Counted from the stretch's first letter, positions 43,001 through 51,887 are shown. The stretch: DNA of 64,000 nucleotides from Streptomyces sclerotialus (GCA_000719105.1 JODX01000010.1:230814-294813); one strand, 5' to 3'. Program-made: numbers and translations. The notes: generated by a model from the sequence alone, not told the origin.

Positions 43001-44778
43001 AGGACCGCCGTGCCGCCCAGCGCGCCGCCGACGACGCCCGCCGCACGGCCCGCGCCCTGCGTGCCGAGCGCGCCGAGATCGCGGGCGCCCCCGACGACGT
43101 ACCCGAGGACGGCTCCCAGGCGCCCGAGGCGTCGCTCCCCGCCCTCCGTGAGGCCTACCGGGCCGCCTCCCAGGTGTACGAGAAGGTCGGTGTCGGTGCC
43201 GATCTGCGCGCCGAACAGGCCCGCGCCGAGAGCGACGAGAGCGCGGCCCGCACCGAGCTCGACCGGCTCAGCAACAAGGTCCGCAACCGCGCCGAGCAGC
43301 TCCTCCAGTCCCCCGACGGCTCCGACGGGCCCTCCCGGCAGGCCGCCGCCGCGCGCGCGGAGGAGCTCGTACAGCTCCTCGAGACCCGGATGTCCACCGC
43401 GAGCGAGCAGCTCGGGCGGCTGCGCGGCGAGGCCGAGCGGCTCGCCCCCGGGGACGGCGAGGAGGCGCACACCGAGCTGCCCGCGGAACTGTTCCCGGTC
43501 GGCGCCGACCACGCCCAGTCCCTGCTGCGCACCGCCACCGCCGAACTCGCCTCCCGCACCGAGGCGCTGGACCAGGCCCGCGAGACCCACGCCGGCCTGC
43601 TCGAGGCCCACCGTGCCGCCGAGGACGCGGCCGGCGGCTTCGACGAGACGGCCACCCTCCTCCGCGACCTGCTGCGCGAGCACGCCACGGCCGATGAGCA
43701 GGAGGCTTCCGAGCCGTACCCCGGCAGCCTGGAGGAGGCGCGCAAGGCCGCCGCCGAGGCCCGTCGCTCGCTGCGCGGCTGCTCCGCCGACCTGTCCGCC
43801 GCCGAGGCCGCCGTACGCGAGGCGAGCGACATCCTCGTCCGGCACGCCAACGCAACGCGCTACGAGCAGGTCCGCACCCCGGCCCGCCAGCAGATCCGCG
43901 AACTGCCCGCGTCCGCGCTGCCCGAGCACGCGCAGAAGTGGGCGGACGCCTTCGCGCCCCGCCTGCGGGTCCTCACCGACGAGCTGGAGCAGCTCGAGCG
44001 CAACCGGGACTCGATCGTGGACCGGCTGCGCGGGCTCGTGGAGTCGGCCCTCGCCACGCTGCGGTCCGCGCAGCGGCTGTCACGGCTGCCGGAGGGCCTG
44101 GGAGAGTGGTCGGGGCAGGAGTTCCTGCGTATCCGCTTCGAGGAACCCGACCAGGCCACCCTCGTCGAACGGCTCGGCGAGGTCATCGACGAGGCCACCC
44201 GCGCGGCCGTGAGGAAGAACTTCGACCTGCGGCGCGACGGCGTGTCCCTGCTGCTGCGCGGGGTCGCCGCGGCTCTGCGCCCGAAGGGCGTCGCCGTGGA
44301 GATCCTCAAGCCGGACGCCGTGCTGCGCGCGGAGCGGGTGCCCGTCGGGCAGATGGGCGACGTGTTCTCCGGCGGACAGCTGCTGACCGCGGCGATCGCG
44401 CTGTACTGCACGATGGCGGCGCTGCGCTCCAACGACCGGGGCCGCGACAAGCACCGGCACGCGGGCACCCTGTTCCTCGACAACCCCATCGGACGCGCCA
44501 ACGCCACGTATCTGCTGGAACTCCAGCGGGCCGTGTCGGACGCCCTCGGTGTGCAGCTGCTGTACACCACCGGCCTGTTCGACACGACGGCGCTCGCCGA
44601 GTTCCCGCTGGTCATCCGGCTGCGCAACGACGCCGACCTGCGGGCCGGCCTGAAGTACATCAGCGTGGAGGAGCACCTCCGCCCGGGGCTTCCGCAGCCG
44701 CCCCAGGCGGGGGAGGCGGTGCACAGCAAGATCACGGCGACACGGATGTACAAACGGCCCGCGCCGACGGCCGGTTGA
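40075..44778 (+). CDS. SMC-like coiled-coil ATPase (MukB/MksB/JetC-like)
   Basis: A 1567-residue protein with an SMC layout. N-terminal head: Walker A-like ENGGGKSVLLKLIF (Lys69, Ser70). About residues 330-690: Ala/Glu/Arg-rich coiled coil. About 690-850: a compact region without coil (ILGALGDGGLLPPGPDVL; ELVDGVIITDPDSHARARDA), a candidate hinge. Then a second long coiled coil to ~1390. C-terminal head: ABC signature FSGGQLLTAAIALYCTMAAL (Ser1432) and Walker B TLFLDNPIGRANATYL (Asp1469), with Asn1470 where the catalytic Glu normally is. It is longer than MukB or JetC. Weak ribosome site before ATG 40075. No Toprim nuclease (JetD/MksG) follows. Confidence 0.75.
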   Translation: MYELSRVRLYSIGPAGARYADTVLDLRGVGEPVPDPAPQQAEFFEEEPVGPPRRPAPAGVLFLENGGGKSVLLKLIFSVMLPGHRNTLGGASSGVLRKFLLADDCGHVALEWQHTLTGECVVVGKASEWRGRQVSNDPRKFAEAWYSFRPGPGLSLDNLPVAESTAVRPSVEGVSGARGRRRTMKGFRDALTEAGKTYPHLEVHWEEIHDRWNEHLTDLGLDPELFRYQREMNADEGEAAGLFAVKKDSDFTDLLLRAVTDTRDTDGLADLVGGFGNKLGRRAELIAERDFTAGSVDLLGRIVDAAEARQRARDIHAAAERRTRTLARRLSARAGQERERGADLAQRVTAAAHAVTEAESARERSALVAAELAYRHASLALSAAEKSAAAQKRELADARTLHSAWQAAEAVLRHRAAADRVARVAVAIQGAERDAAPALAARAKAAVDLVRALQSAAGSAEALANEGDERSAALQEAGETAYRDSTAAATDAQRARSEAGHLRQRLAEVEQETAEAVRAGWLDDSAPDADPARAALAASDAEKTAVAAWDTAREASRRASEHAREAASAESRAELTAARAADAATAAERAYEAERRTAEALAAEERLAELLSLPSASGGVPAPRRGDADGGSEGGTEAASGTQDGAAGKTGRGAAPRDLADGPLTPEELDRCADALRELLDENVTAAERHLFELRTAAADDARILGALGDGGLLPPGPDVLATVEFLGEHGIPALPGWRYLAQAVDPADHARVLAARPELVDGVIITDPDSHARARDALSGAALLPRSTVAVGTAAALLAPTPAPDAGDTGVFLVPPNPAMHDEHAADEERQALRARATERDEEIRTLAARLGKDRELAARLASWRTGCPAGRLTELAEAARGTRAFAEEAEAELAEARTVRAEAEEAAAEAAQVRDERQETAQRARRAADALAGLAFRLRERAAWQVRLRELADEAAESEARAQTCLERARAADEDRRAAQRAADDARRTARALRAERAEIAGAPDDVPEDGSQAPEASLPALREAYRAASQVYEKVGVGADLRAEQARAESDESAARTELDRLSNKVRNRAEQLLQSPDGSDGPSRQAAAARAEELVQLLETRMSTASEQLGRLRGEAERLAPGDGEEAHTELPAELFPVGADHAQSLLRTATAELASRTEALDQARETHAGLLEAHRAAEDAAGGFDETATLLRDLLREHATADEQEASEPYPGSLEEARKAAAEARRSLRGCSADLSAAEAAVREASDILVRHANATRYEQVRTPARQQIRELPASALPEHAQKWADAFAPRLRVLTDELEQLERNRDSIVDRLRGLVESALATLRSAQRLSRLPEGLGEWSGQEFLRIRFEEPDQATLVERLGEVIDEATRAAVRKNFDLRRDGVSLLLRGVAAALRPKGVAVEILKPDAVLRAERVPVGQMGDVFSGGQLLTAAIALYCTMAALRSNDRGRDKHRHAGTLFLDNPIGRANATYLLELQRAVSDALGVQLLYTTGLFDTTALAEFPLVIRLRNDADLRAGLKYISVEEHLRPGLPQPPQAGEAVHSKITATRMYKRPAPTAG

Positions 44779-44871
44779 CCGGACCCGCGGGCGCCGTCGG
44801 GGACCCGGCCCGCGCACTGCGGGCGCAGGGCTTCGACGGCCTACCGCAGACCGTCGGGGACCGGCTTTCCC

Positions 44872-45516
44872 CTACGGGTGCGACAGTTGGCCTGCCGCAC
44901 CCTGCTGCCGACGTATGCGCCGCTGGGAGCGCTGTGCGACCCGGGCCTGCCGCCGGGCCGCACGGAGTTCCCGGCGCAGCGCGCGGGCCGTGCTGCTCGG
45001 GGCCGACACCACGCCGTTCCGCTGGTTCCACACCTGCCGGGTGACCCATACGTCCAGCACGCCCCAGGTCGCCACCACCGTGCTGGCCACGCTGCTGAGC
45101 ACCATGGGGAAGGCGAGCCAGGAACCGGCCAGCGTGCACAGGAAGGCCACCATCGCCTGGATCAGCGTGACGGCGGCGATCAGCACCGCGCGCACGGCCG
45201 CCGTCCGTACCGGGTCCGGCATCCGCCGCCTCCGCGCGGGCTCCTCGACCCACAGCGGCCGGTAGTACGGCTGCTCCTCCTGCGCGGCGCGCCCTCCGTC
45301 CGACGCGGGACGGTCCGCAGCGCCGGCCCCGCCTCTCGTCGCGGGACTCGCCCTGCCGTGGTCCGTCGCTGCGCGGGCCGCCGTTCCGGGAGGCGCGCCG
45401 CCGCCATTGGCCGGTTCGCGGCTTGCGCCGCCCCGGTCCGTCCCGAACCGCCGGTCCTGTTCAGCCGCGGGCGCCGCCACGCCGTCGAGCGCCCCGCTCC
45501 ACTCCGCCGTGCTCAT
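44872..45516 (-). CDS. Two-helix membrane protein of unknown function
   Basis: A 214-residue protein. An N-terminal hydrophilic, Gly/Ala/Arg-rich region of ~100 residues is followed by two hydrophobic helices, AVRAVLIAAVTLIQAMVAFL and then SWLAFPMVLSSVASTVVATW. The C-terminus is strongly basic (RALRRELRAARRQARVAQRS). The ATG at 45516 has a GGGGAG site ten bases upstream; earlier starts lack one. It converges on the SMC-like gene. The 418-base gap to the conservon holds divergent promoters and no gene. Confidence 0.68.
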   Translation of the reverse strand: MSTAEWSGALDGVAAPAAEQDRRFGTDRGGASREPANGGGAPPGTAARAATDHGRASPATRGGAGAADRPASDGGRAAQEEQPYYRPLWVEEPARRRRMPDPVRTAAVRAVLIAAVTLIQAMVAFLCTLAGSWLAFPMVLSSVASTVVATWGVLDVWVTRQVWNQRNGVVSAPSSTARALRRELRAARRQARVAQRSQRRIRRQQGAAGQLSHP

Positions 45517-45934
45517 CAACTCGTCACTCCCCACCGCCGGCAGCCGACCCACTCCGGGAGCAGGAGTCCCGGTATCCCTCTGGCTGCCCGGCATGCGCAC
45601 TTTTACGCCGCCTGAGTGCGGCTTACGGCGCCTGAAGCCGTTTCCGCCCCCGCTTCCTGTACAGAAGGACGCACGACGTCCGGCGATGATTCCCGACACG
45701 CGGAGAAAACAGGTCAACCGGCGAACTTCACAGCCGGGAACGCGACCGCTCCGGTGCCGAACGGCAGGAGGCAATCTCCCCCAATGAACGGACAACTCAC
45801 CCTGTCCGGTTCCCTGCTCGGAGGGCGTGCGCGTGAACTGCTCTTCGAGTTACCTGTGTTCCGGTAGTAGGCTCACGCCGTTTGTTGACGCACATGTGCC
45901 CCACGGTGCGGGTGGGGCCGAGCTGGGGGAGGCC

Positions 45935-48808
45935 ATGCCCTTTCGCGGGAAGTCCATCCGCAGGAGGATCGTGGCGCTGCTGCTCGTGCCCCTGCTGTCC
46001 CTGACCGCGATCTGGGGCTACGCCACGGTGCTCACGGTCCGCGACGCCAGTCGGCTCTTCGAGGTGTCGTCCGTCGTCGAGAAGATCGGTTTCCCGGCGG
46101 AGGACGCCATCCGGGTGCTCCAGGACGAGCGCCGCCAGACCCTGGTCTACCTCGCCGATCCCCGCGCGTCCGACGCGCTCACCGCACTGCGGCGCAGCCA
46201 GGCCGCCACCGACAAGGCCGTGGCCGGGTTCCGCAGGAGCGCCGCGGACGGCGAGGTGCGCGACGAGATGGGCGAGGGCGCCGCCACCCGCCTCACCTCG
46301 CTCCTGGACGCCCTCGACGGCCTGCCGTCCCTGCGCAGCAGCGTCGAGGAGGGCACGGTGAACGTCTCCCAGGCCCTCGACCTCTACGACGGCCTGGTGG
46401 ATCCCGCGTTCTCGCTGCTGGTCAACCTCCAGACCCTCGACAACGTGGAACTGGACAAGCAGGGCCGCGCCCTCGTCAACGTCGCCCGCGCGCGCGAGCT
46501 GCTCTCCCGGGAGGACGCCCTCCTCAGCTCCGCCCTGGTCTCCGGCCGGCTCACCCACGACCAGATCCGCGCGGTGTCCGACCTCGTGGCCCAGCGCACT
46601 CTGATGTACGAGGTCAACCTGCCGCTGCTGCCCGCGGCGGAACGCGAACGCTACGAGCGCTACTGGAAGAACGCGGGCACCACACCCCTGCGCGCCGCCG
46701 AGCAGACCGTCGTCGACTCCGAGCCCGGCGCGCCCACCGGCGTCACCGCGAAGGCCTGGGACACGGCGGCCGGACAGGTCCTCGACGAACTCGCCGACCT
46801 GGGCGCCGAGGCGGGCGACCGCTTCCAGGAGCGCGTCGCGCCCCTCCTCGTCGCCGTCATCGTCAAGGCGGCCGTCCCGGGCGTCCTCGGCCTCGCCGCC
46901 GTCCTGGTCTCGCTGTACCTGTCCGTGCGCATCGGCCGGACCCACGTACGCGATCTGAGCCGGCTGCGCCAGGAGGCGCACGAGGCGGCCGAGGTCCGGC
47001 TGCCCAGCGTGCTGCGCCGGCTGTCCGCGGGCGAGAAGGTCGACGTGGAGACCGAGGCCCCGCGCCTTACGTACGACAGGACCGAGATCGGCGCCGTCGG
47101 CCAGGCCGTCAACACCCTGCAGCACGCCGCCGTCGAAGCGGCCGTCAAACAGTCCGAACTGCGCGACGGCATCTCCGAGGTGTTCGTCAACCTCGCCCGC
47201 CGCAGCCAGGTCCTGCTCCACAAGCAGCTCACCCTGCTCGACACCATGGAGCGCCGCACCGAGGACACCGACGAACTCGCCGACCTGTTCCGCCTCGACC
47301 ACCTGACCACGCGCATGCGCCGCCACGCCGAAGGCCTCGTCATCCTCTCCGGTGCCGCGCCCTCCCGGCAGTGGCGCAAGCCCGTCCAGCTCATGGACGT
47401 CGTACGGGCCGCCGTCGCCGAGGTCGAGGACTACGAGCGCATCGAGGTCCGCCGGCTGCCCCGGGTCGCCGTCACGGGTCCGGCGGTCGCCGACCTGACC
47501 CACCTCGTGGCCGAACTCCTGGAGAACGCCACGGTGTTCTCCCCGCCGCACACGGCCGTCCAGGTGCTGGGCGAGCGCGTCGCCAACGGCTTCACCCTCG
47601 AGATCCACGACCGCGGGCTCGGCATGTCGGCCGAGACGCTGCTCGACGCCAATCTGCGGCTCGCGGAGACCCGCGAGTTCGAGCTGTCCGACACCGACCG
47701 GCTCGGCCTGTTCGTGGTCAGCCGGCTCGCCCAACGGCAGAACGTCCGCGTCTCCCTGCAGCCCTCCCCGTACGGCGGCACCACGGCCGTCGTCTTCATC
47801 CCGGACGCGCTGCTCACGGACGACGTCCCCGACACCAACGGTGTCGGCTTCCGGCTCGACCGTGCGCACTCCGGCAAGAAGGCCGAGACCGAGGCGGAGC
47901 GCCGGACGGCGCTCGCCGAGGTGCCGGTCCGGCTCCCCGGCCTGCCGCCGTCGCTGCTGGACGGCCCGGTCGAACTGGAGGCGCCCGTCGGCCCCGACGC
48001 GCCCGCGGACCCGCGCGCGACGACGGACCGGGACGGCGCCCTCGGCCGCATCGCGGGCATCCTGGGCGCCCTCGGCAACGAGGACGGCGCGCGCGGCGGT
48101 CTCATCGCCTCGCACCGCGACGCCCCCGGCGGCCGCGGTGAGCGGCACCGGCAGCCCCACGACGGCCGGGGCGACCCGGCCCGGCCCGCCCGCCCGGCGG
48201 AGGACGCGGACACCGACGGCCCCGGCGGGCCGGTGCCGCTGCCCCGGCGCCGGACGCCCAAGCTCGTCAGCTCGCGCGGCCGCCCCGTGAGGGGAAGGGC
48301 TCCGCGCGGGGACGAGGAGCTCCCTCAGGGCCACGGACCGGCGGTGCCCGGGACCGAGGACCCGAAGCCGCTGCCGGCGCGCCGAGGGAAAGCCGAACGG
48401 CCCGCGCGCGGGTCCGCCGACCGCCCCGTGGCCGCCACCCGCGGCGGGGACGGACCGCCCGAACTCCCGCAGCGTCGTCGTACGGCCCCGTACGCCGGCA
48501 GCTCCGGGGACACCCCGCGCGCGGAGGCCGGACCGGGCGAGGCAGAATCGGGAACCGGCGCGCTGCCGCGCCGCGTCCGGCAGGCCAGCCTGGCCCCGCA
48601 GTTGAGGGACGACCGGGCATCGCACACGGAACGCGACGGAGCCGCCCGCAGGGAAGAGGCGGCCCTCGCCGACCGCGACGCCGAAGAGGTACGCAGCCGC
48701 ATGGCCTCGCTCCAGCGGGGCTGGCAGCGCGGCCGCGAGGAGAACGCCGTGGGCGACAGGGCCCAGGACGGCTCAGCACGAGGAACGGACAAGGGGGACG
48801 GTCGATGA
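45935..48808 (+). CDS. cvnA: Conservon sensor-kinase-like protein CvnA
   Basis: A 957-residue membrane kinase-like protein. A first helix (IVALLLVPLLSLTAIWGYAT) precedes a ~280-residue extracellular nitrate/nitrite-sensing-type (NIT) domain, and a second helix (VPGVLGLAAVLVSLYLSVRI) leads to a HAMP-like linker. An HATPase domain follows (AELLENATVFSPPHTAV, IHDRGLGMSAETL, LGLFVVSRLAQRQNVRVSL), then a disordered ~270-residue tail. It lacks an obvious H-box histidine. The ATG at 45935 has a GGGGAGG site. With the next three genes it forms a conservon, a membrane signalling complex like a GPCR module. Confidence 0.9.
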   Translation: MPFRGKSIRRRIVALLLVPLLSLTAIWGYATVLTVRDASRLFEVSSVVEKIGFPAEDAIRVLQDERRQTLVYLADPRASDALTALRRSQAATDKAVAGFRRSAADGEVRDEMGEGAATRLTSLLDALDGLPSLRSSVEEGTVNVSQALDLYDGLVDPAFSLLVNLQTLDNVELDKQGRALVNVARARELLSREDALLSSALVSGRLTHDQIRAVSDLVAQRTLMYEVNLPLLPAAERERYERYWKNAGTTPLRAAEQTVVDSEPGAPTGVTAKAWDTAAGQVLDELADLGAEAGDRFQERVAPLLVAVIVKAAVPGVLGLAAVLVSLYLSVRIGRTHVRDLSRLRQEAHEAAEVRLPSVLRRLSAGEKVDVETEAPRLTYDRTEIGAVGQAVNTLQHAAVEAAVKQSELRDGISEVFVNLARRSQVLLHKQLTLLDTMERRTEDTDELADLFRLDHLTTRMRRHAEGLVILSGAAPSRQWRKPVQLMDVVRAAVAEVEDYERIEVRRLPRVAVTGPAVADLTHLVAELLENATVFSPPHTAVQVLGERVANGFTLEIHDRGLGMSAETLLDANLRLAETREFELSDTDRLGLFVVSRLAQRQNVRVSLQPSPYGGTTAVVFIPDALLTDDVPDTNGVGFRLDRAHSGKKAETEAERRTALAEVPVRLPGLPPSLLDGPVELEAPVGPDAPADPRATTDRDGALGRIAGILGALGNEDGARGGLIASHRDAPGGRGERHRQPHDGRGDPARPARPAEDADTDGPGGPVPLPRRRTPKLVSSRGRPVRGRAPRGDEELPQGHGPAVPGTEDPKPLPARRGKAERPARGSADRPVAATRGGDGPPELPQRRRTAPYAGSSGDTPRAEAGPGEAESGTGALPRRVRQASLAPQLRDDRASHTERDGAARREEAALADRDAEEVRSRMASLQRGWQRGREENAVGDRAQDGSARGTDKGDGR

Positions 48809-49233
48809 CCGCACCGAAGGTACCGGGGCACACCACCGGCACGGAGATCAAGGAGCTCAACTGGCTCCTCGACGACCTGGTGGAACGCGTCGCCAGCATC
48901 CGCAAGGCGCTCGTGCTCTCCAGCGACGGACTGCCCACCGGTGTGTCCGAGGACCTGACCCGCGAGGACAGCGAGCACCTGGCCGCCGTCTCCTCCGGCT
49001 TCCACAGCCTCGCCAAGGGCGTAGGGCGCCACTTCGACGCGGGCAGTGTCCGGCAGACGGTCGTCGAACTCGACGACGCCTTCCTGTTCGTCACGGCCGC
49101 CGGCGACGGCAGCTGCCTGGCCGTTCTGGCGGACGCCGACTCCGACGTCGGGCAGGTCGCCTACGAGATGACGCTCCTGGTCAAGCGCGTCGGAGTACAT
49201 CTGGGCGCCGCTCCGCGCACCGATGTCCCCTAA
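48805..49233 (+). CDS. cvnB: Conservon roadblock/LC7 protein CvnB
   Basis: A 142-residue roadblock/LC7 domain: ELNWLLDDLVERVASIRKAL, SSDGLPTGVSEDLTREDSEH, then DDAFLFVTAAGDGSCLAVLA and EMTLLVKRVGVHLG. Such domains regulate small GTPases, here probably CvnD. The ATGA overlap with cvnA (48805-48808) shows translational coupling. Confidence 0.93.
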   Translation: MTAPKVPGHTTGTEIKELNWLLDDLVERVASIRKALVLSSDGLPTGVSEDLTREDSEHLAAVSSGFHSLAKGVGRHFDAGSVRQTVVELDDAFLFVTAAGDGSCLAVLADADSDVGQVAYEMTLLVKRVGVHLGAAPRTDVP

Positions 49234-49252
49234 AGGCGGGTAGTGGAATGAC

Positions 49253-49648
49253 ATGAGCGGAGACGGTCAGGGGAACAGCCACTGGTTCGATGACGAGGCC
49301 GGACCGGTGGTGCGCCCGTACGCGATGACGCGGGGCCGCACCAGCCATGCGGTCCAGCACCGTCTCGACCTCATCGCGCTGGTCGTGGCGGAACCGCACA
49401 CGGACGATCCGGAGGCGGACAACTCGCTGTCCCCGGAGCACCTGAGCATCGTCGGCCTCTGCCACGACAGCCCGCAGTCGGTGGCCGAACTGGCCGCGGA
49501 ACTCGACCTGCCCGTCGGAGTGGTACGCGTCCTCGTGGGCGACCTCGTGGACCAGGAACTGGTCCACGTGACCCGTCCCGTACCTCCCGCGGAGCTGGTG
49601 GACGAGAGCATCCTGCGCGACGTGATCAACGGCCTGCGGGCACTCTGA
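49253..49648 (+). CDS. cvnC: Conservon DUF742 protein CvnC
   Basis: A 131-residue DUF742 protein: WFDDEAGPVVRPYAMTRGRT at the N-terminus, LSPEHLSIVGLCHDSPQSVA and a winged-helix-like middle ELAAELDLPVGVVRVLVGDL. The third component of a conservon; its biochemical role is unknown, though it interacts with the others. ATG 49253, 19 bases after cvnB. Confidence 0.92.
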   Translation: MSGDGQGNSHWFDDEAGPVVRPYAMTRGRTSHAVQHRLDLIALVVAEPHTDDPEADNSLSPEHLSIVGLCHDSPQSVAELAAELDLPVGVVRVLVGDLVDQELVHVTRPVPPAELVDESILRDVINGLRAL

Positions 49649-49671
49649 CGCACACACAGAGAGAGAAACCG

Positions 49672-50277
49672 ATGATCTTCGGGCGTTCAGAACGCGGCAA
49701 GCCGCCGGTCGAGCCCGTCACGCTCAAGATCCTGGTGGCCGGCGGTTTCGGCGTGGGCAAGACGACCTGCGTCGGCACGGTCAGCGAGATCAGACCGCTG
49801 CGCACCGAGGAGGTGCTCACCGAGGCGGGCCGCCCGGTCGACGACCTCAGCGGAGTGGAGCACAAGCACACCACCACCGTCGCGATGGACTTCGGGCGCA
49901 TCACGCTCCGCGAGGACCTCGTGCTGTACCTCTTCGGCACCCCTGGGCAGCACCGCTTCTGGTTCCTGTGGGACGAGCTCGCCAGTGGCGCTCTCGGAGC
50001 GGTCGTGCTCGTCGACACCCGCCGTCTGGAGGACTGCTTCGCCGCCGTCGACTACTTCGAGCGGCGCTCCATCCCCTTCGTGGTGGCCGTCAACTGCTTC
50101 GAGGGAGCGGCCCGTCACCCCGCCGAGGACGTCCGCCGGGCCCTCGACCTCGACCCCGACGTGCCGGTCGTCCTGTGCGACGCGCGCGAGCGGGAGTCCG
50201 TCAAGGAGGTCCTCGTCGCGGTCGTGGGGCACGCCATGACGTACGCGGCCGGACGCGAGCCGAGCACCACCGGCTGA
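49672..50277 (+). CDS. cvnD: Conservon small GTPase CvnD
   Basis: A 201-residue Ras-like GTPase (MglA/Rab type). P-loop ILVAGGFGVGKTTCVGTVSE; switch region FGRITLREDLVLYLFGTPGQ (the DxxG equivalent is GTPGQ, with Gln); base motif VVAVNCFEGAARHP replaces NKxD with NCFE. It is the output of the conservon. No P450 gene (cvnE) follows; the operon ends at a hairpin before glpK on the other strand. Confidence 0.93.
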   Translation: MIFGRSERGKPPVEPVTLKILVAGGFGVGKTTCVGTVSEIRPLRTEEVLTEAGRPVDDLSGVEHKHTTTVAMDFGRITLREDLVLYLFGTPGQHRFWFLWDELASGALGAVVLVDTRRLEDCFAAVDYFERRSIPFVVAVNCFEGAARHPAEDVRRALDLDPDVPVVLCDARERESVKEVLVAVVGHAMTYAAGREPSTTG

Positions 50278-50288
50278 CCCGGGCGAAC

Positions 50289-50323
50289 GGCCCGTACGCC
50301 CGGACCACGGGGACGTACGGGCC
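50289..50323. terminator. Hairpin between convergent cvnD and glpK
   Basis: GGCCCGTACG (50289-50298) and CGTACGGGCC (50314-50323) are exact complements, 11 bases after cvnD. A second palindrome, ACACGCGCGCGCGTGT, lies at 50336-50351. Confidence 0.7.
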
Positions 50324-50366
50324 GGGCACGCGAGAACACGCGCGCGCGTGTGAGTGGCGTGCGTCC

Positions 50367-51887
50367 TCAGCCGGTACCGTCCTCGTGCCAGCCGAAGCTC
50401 CTCTCCACCGCCCTGCGCCAGTTGCGGTACTCGCGGTCACGGACGGACGGCTCCATGGACGGCGTCCACTCGGCGTCCTGCTGCCAGTGCGACTTGAGCT
50501 CGTCGAGGTCGTGCCACACACCGGTGGCGAGCCCGGCCGCGTACGCGGCGCCCAGACAGGTGGTCTCCGAGACCTTCGGGCGGACCACCGGCACGTCGAG
50601 GACGTCCGCCTGGTGCTGCATCAGCAGGCCGTTCCCGGTCATGCCGCCGTCGACCTTGAGGGTGCTGATCCGCACCCCGGAGTCCTGGTACATGGCGTCC
50701 ACGACCTCACGCGTCTGCCAGCTCGTCGCCTCCAGCACCGCGCGCGCGAGATGCGCCTTGGTGACGTATCGCGTCAGCCCGCAGACGACACCGCGCGCAT
50801 CGGACCGCCAATAGGGCGCGAACAGGCCGGAGAACGCGGGGACGATGTACGCGCCGCCGTTGTCGTCGACGCTCGCCGCCAGCGACTCGATCTCGTCGGC
50901 GCTGCGGATGATGCCGAGCTGGTCGCGGAACCACTGCACCAGGGCACCCGTGATCGCGATCGAGCCCTCCAGGCAGTACACGGGAGCCTCGTCGCCGATC
51001 TTGTACCCCATGGTGGTGAGCAGCCCGCTCTTCGACGGCACGGGCCGGTTGCCCGTGTTGAGCAGCAGGAAGCTGCCGGTGCCGTACGTGTTCTTCGCCG
51101 TCCCCACGTCGTAGCAGGCCTGCCCGAACACCGCAGCCTGCTGATCGCCGAGCGCCGACGCGACCGGGACGCCCGCGAGCCGGCCGACCGCGGTGCCGTA
51201 CACCTCCGCGGACGACCTGATCTCCGGCAGGACCGCCTCCGGCACGTTCATCGCCGTGAGGATGGAGGGGTCCCACTGGAGGCTCTCCAGGTTCATCAGC
51301 ATGGTGCGTGAGGCGTTGGTGACGTCGGTGACGTGCCGTCCGCCGTCGGTTCCGCCGGTGAGGTTCCAGATCAGCCAGGAGTCGATGGTGCCGAAGGCGA
51401 TCTCGCCGCGCTCGGCGCGTGCCCTGAGGCCCGGCACGTTGTCCAGCAGCCAGGCCGCCTTCGGCCCGGAGAAGTAGCTCGCCAACGGCAGACCGGTGCG
51501 CTCGCGGAAACGGTCCTGCCCGTCCGCGCCGCCCAGCTCGCCGCAGAGTGCGGACGTACGGGTGTCCTGCCAGACGATCGCGTTGTGCACGGGCTTGCCC
51601 GTGGCGCGGTCCCACAGGACCGTCGTCTCCCGCTGGTTGGTGATGCCGAGCGCGCTGAGCCGGTCGGCGGTCAGGCCCGCCTTGGCGAGCGCCCCCGCGA
51701 CCACCGCCTGCACCTTCGACCAGATCTCGGTGGCGTCGTGCTCCACCCAGCCCGGCTTCGGGAAGATCTGGCGGTGCTCGCGCTGGTCGACGGCGACGAT
51801 CGCGCCGTCCTGGTCGAAGATCATGCAGCGGCTCGAGGTGGTGCCCTGGTCGATGGCGGCGACGTACTTCTGAGCTGTGTCCGGCAT
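50367..51887 (-). CDS. glpK: Glycerol kinase
   Basis: A 506-residue kinase that phosphorylates glycerol to glycerol-3-phosphate with ATP. Motifs: [20 protein letters not shown] (phosphate 1), [53 protein letters not shown] and [20 protein letters not shown] near the C-terminus. Length is normal. It follows glpF (51 bases apart, same strand), so uptake and trapping are co-expressed. No glpD or GylR/GlpR gene is in the window. Confidence 0.97.
   Translation of the reverse strand: MPDTAQKYVAAIDQGTTSSRCMIFDQDGAIVAVDQREHRQIFPKPGWVEHDATEIWSKVQAVVAGALAKAGLTADRLSALGITNQRETTVLWDRATGKPVHNAIVWQDTRTSALCGELGGADGQDRFRERTGLPLASYFSGPKAAWLLDNVPGLRARAERGEIAFGTIDSWLIWNLTGGTDGGRHVTDVTNASRTMLMNLESLQWDPSILTAMNVPEAVLPEIRSSAEVYGTAVGRLAGVPVASALGDQQAAVFGQACYDVGTAKNTYGTGSFLLLNTGNRPVPSKSGLLTTMGYKIGDEAPVYCLEGSIAITGALVQWFRDQLGIIRSADEIESLAASVDDNGGAYIVPAFSGLFAPYWRSDARGVVCGLTRYVTKAHLARAVLEATSWQTREVVDAMYQDSGVRISTLKVDGGMTGNGLLMQHQADVLDVPVVRPKVSETTCLGAAYAAGLATGVWHDLDELKSHWQQDAEWTPSMEPSVRDREYRNWRRAVERSFGWHEDGTG

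Noticed and set aside
38716..43929. A 1737-codon open frame on the minus strand opposite the SMC operon
   Set aside because: It is a mirror of third-position G/C bias; the plus strand has domains, ribosome sites and normal composition.
40075..44778. Call as Rad50/SbcC
   Set aside because: No CxxC zinc hook in the middle, no SbcD neighbour, and the operon layout favours a condensin.
44779..44871. JetD/Toprim nuclease after the SMC gene
   Set aside because: The gap is 93 bases and the next gene is a membrane protein on the other strand.
45797..48625. A 942-codon minus-strand frame opposite cvnA
   Set aside because: No domain signal and it mirrors the conservon kinase gene.
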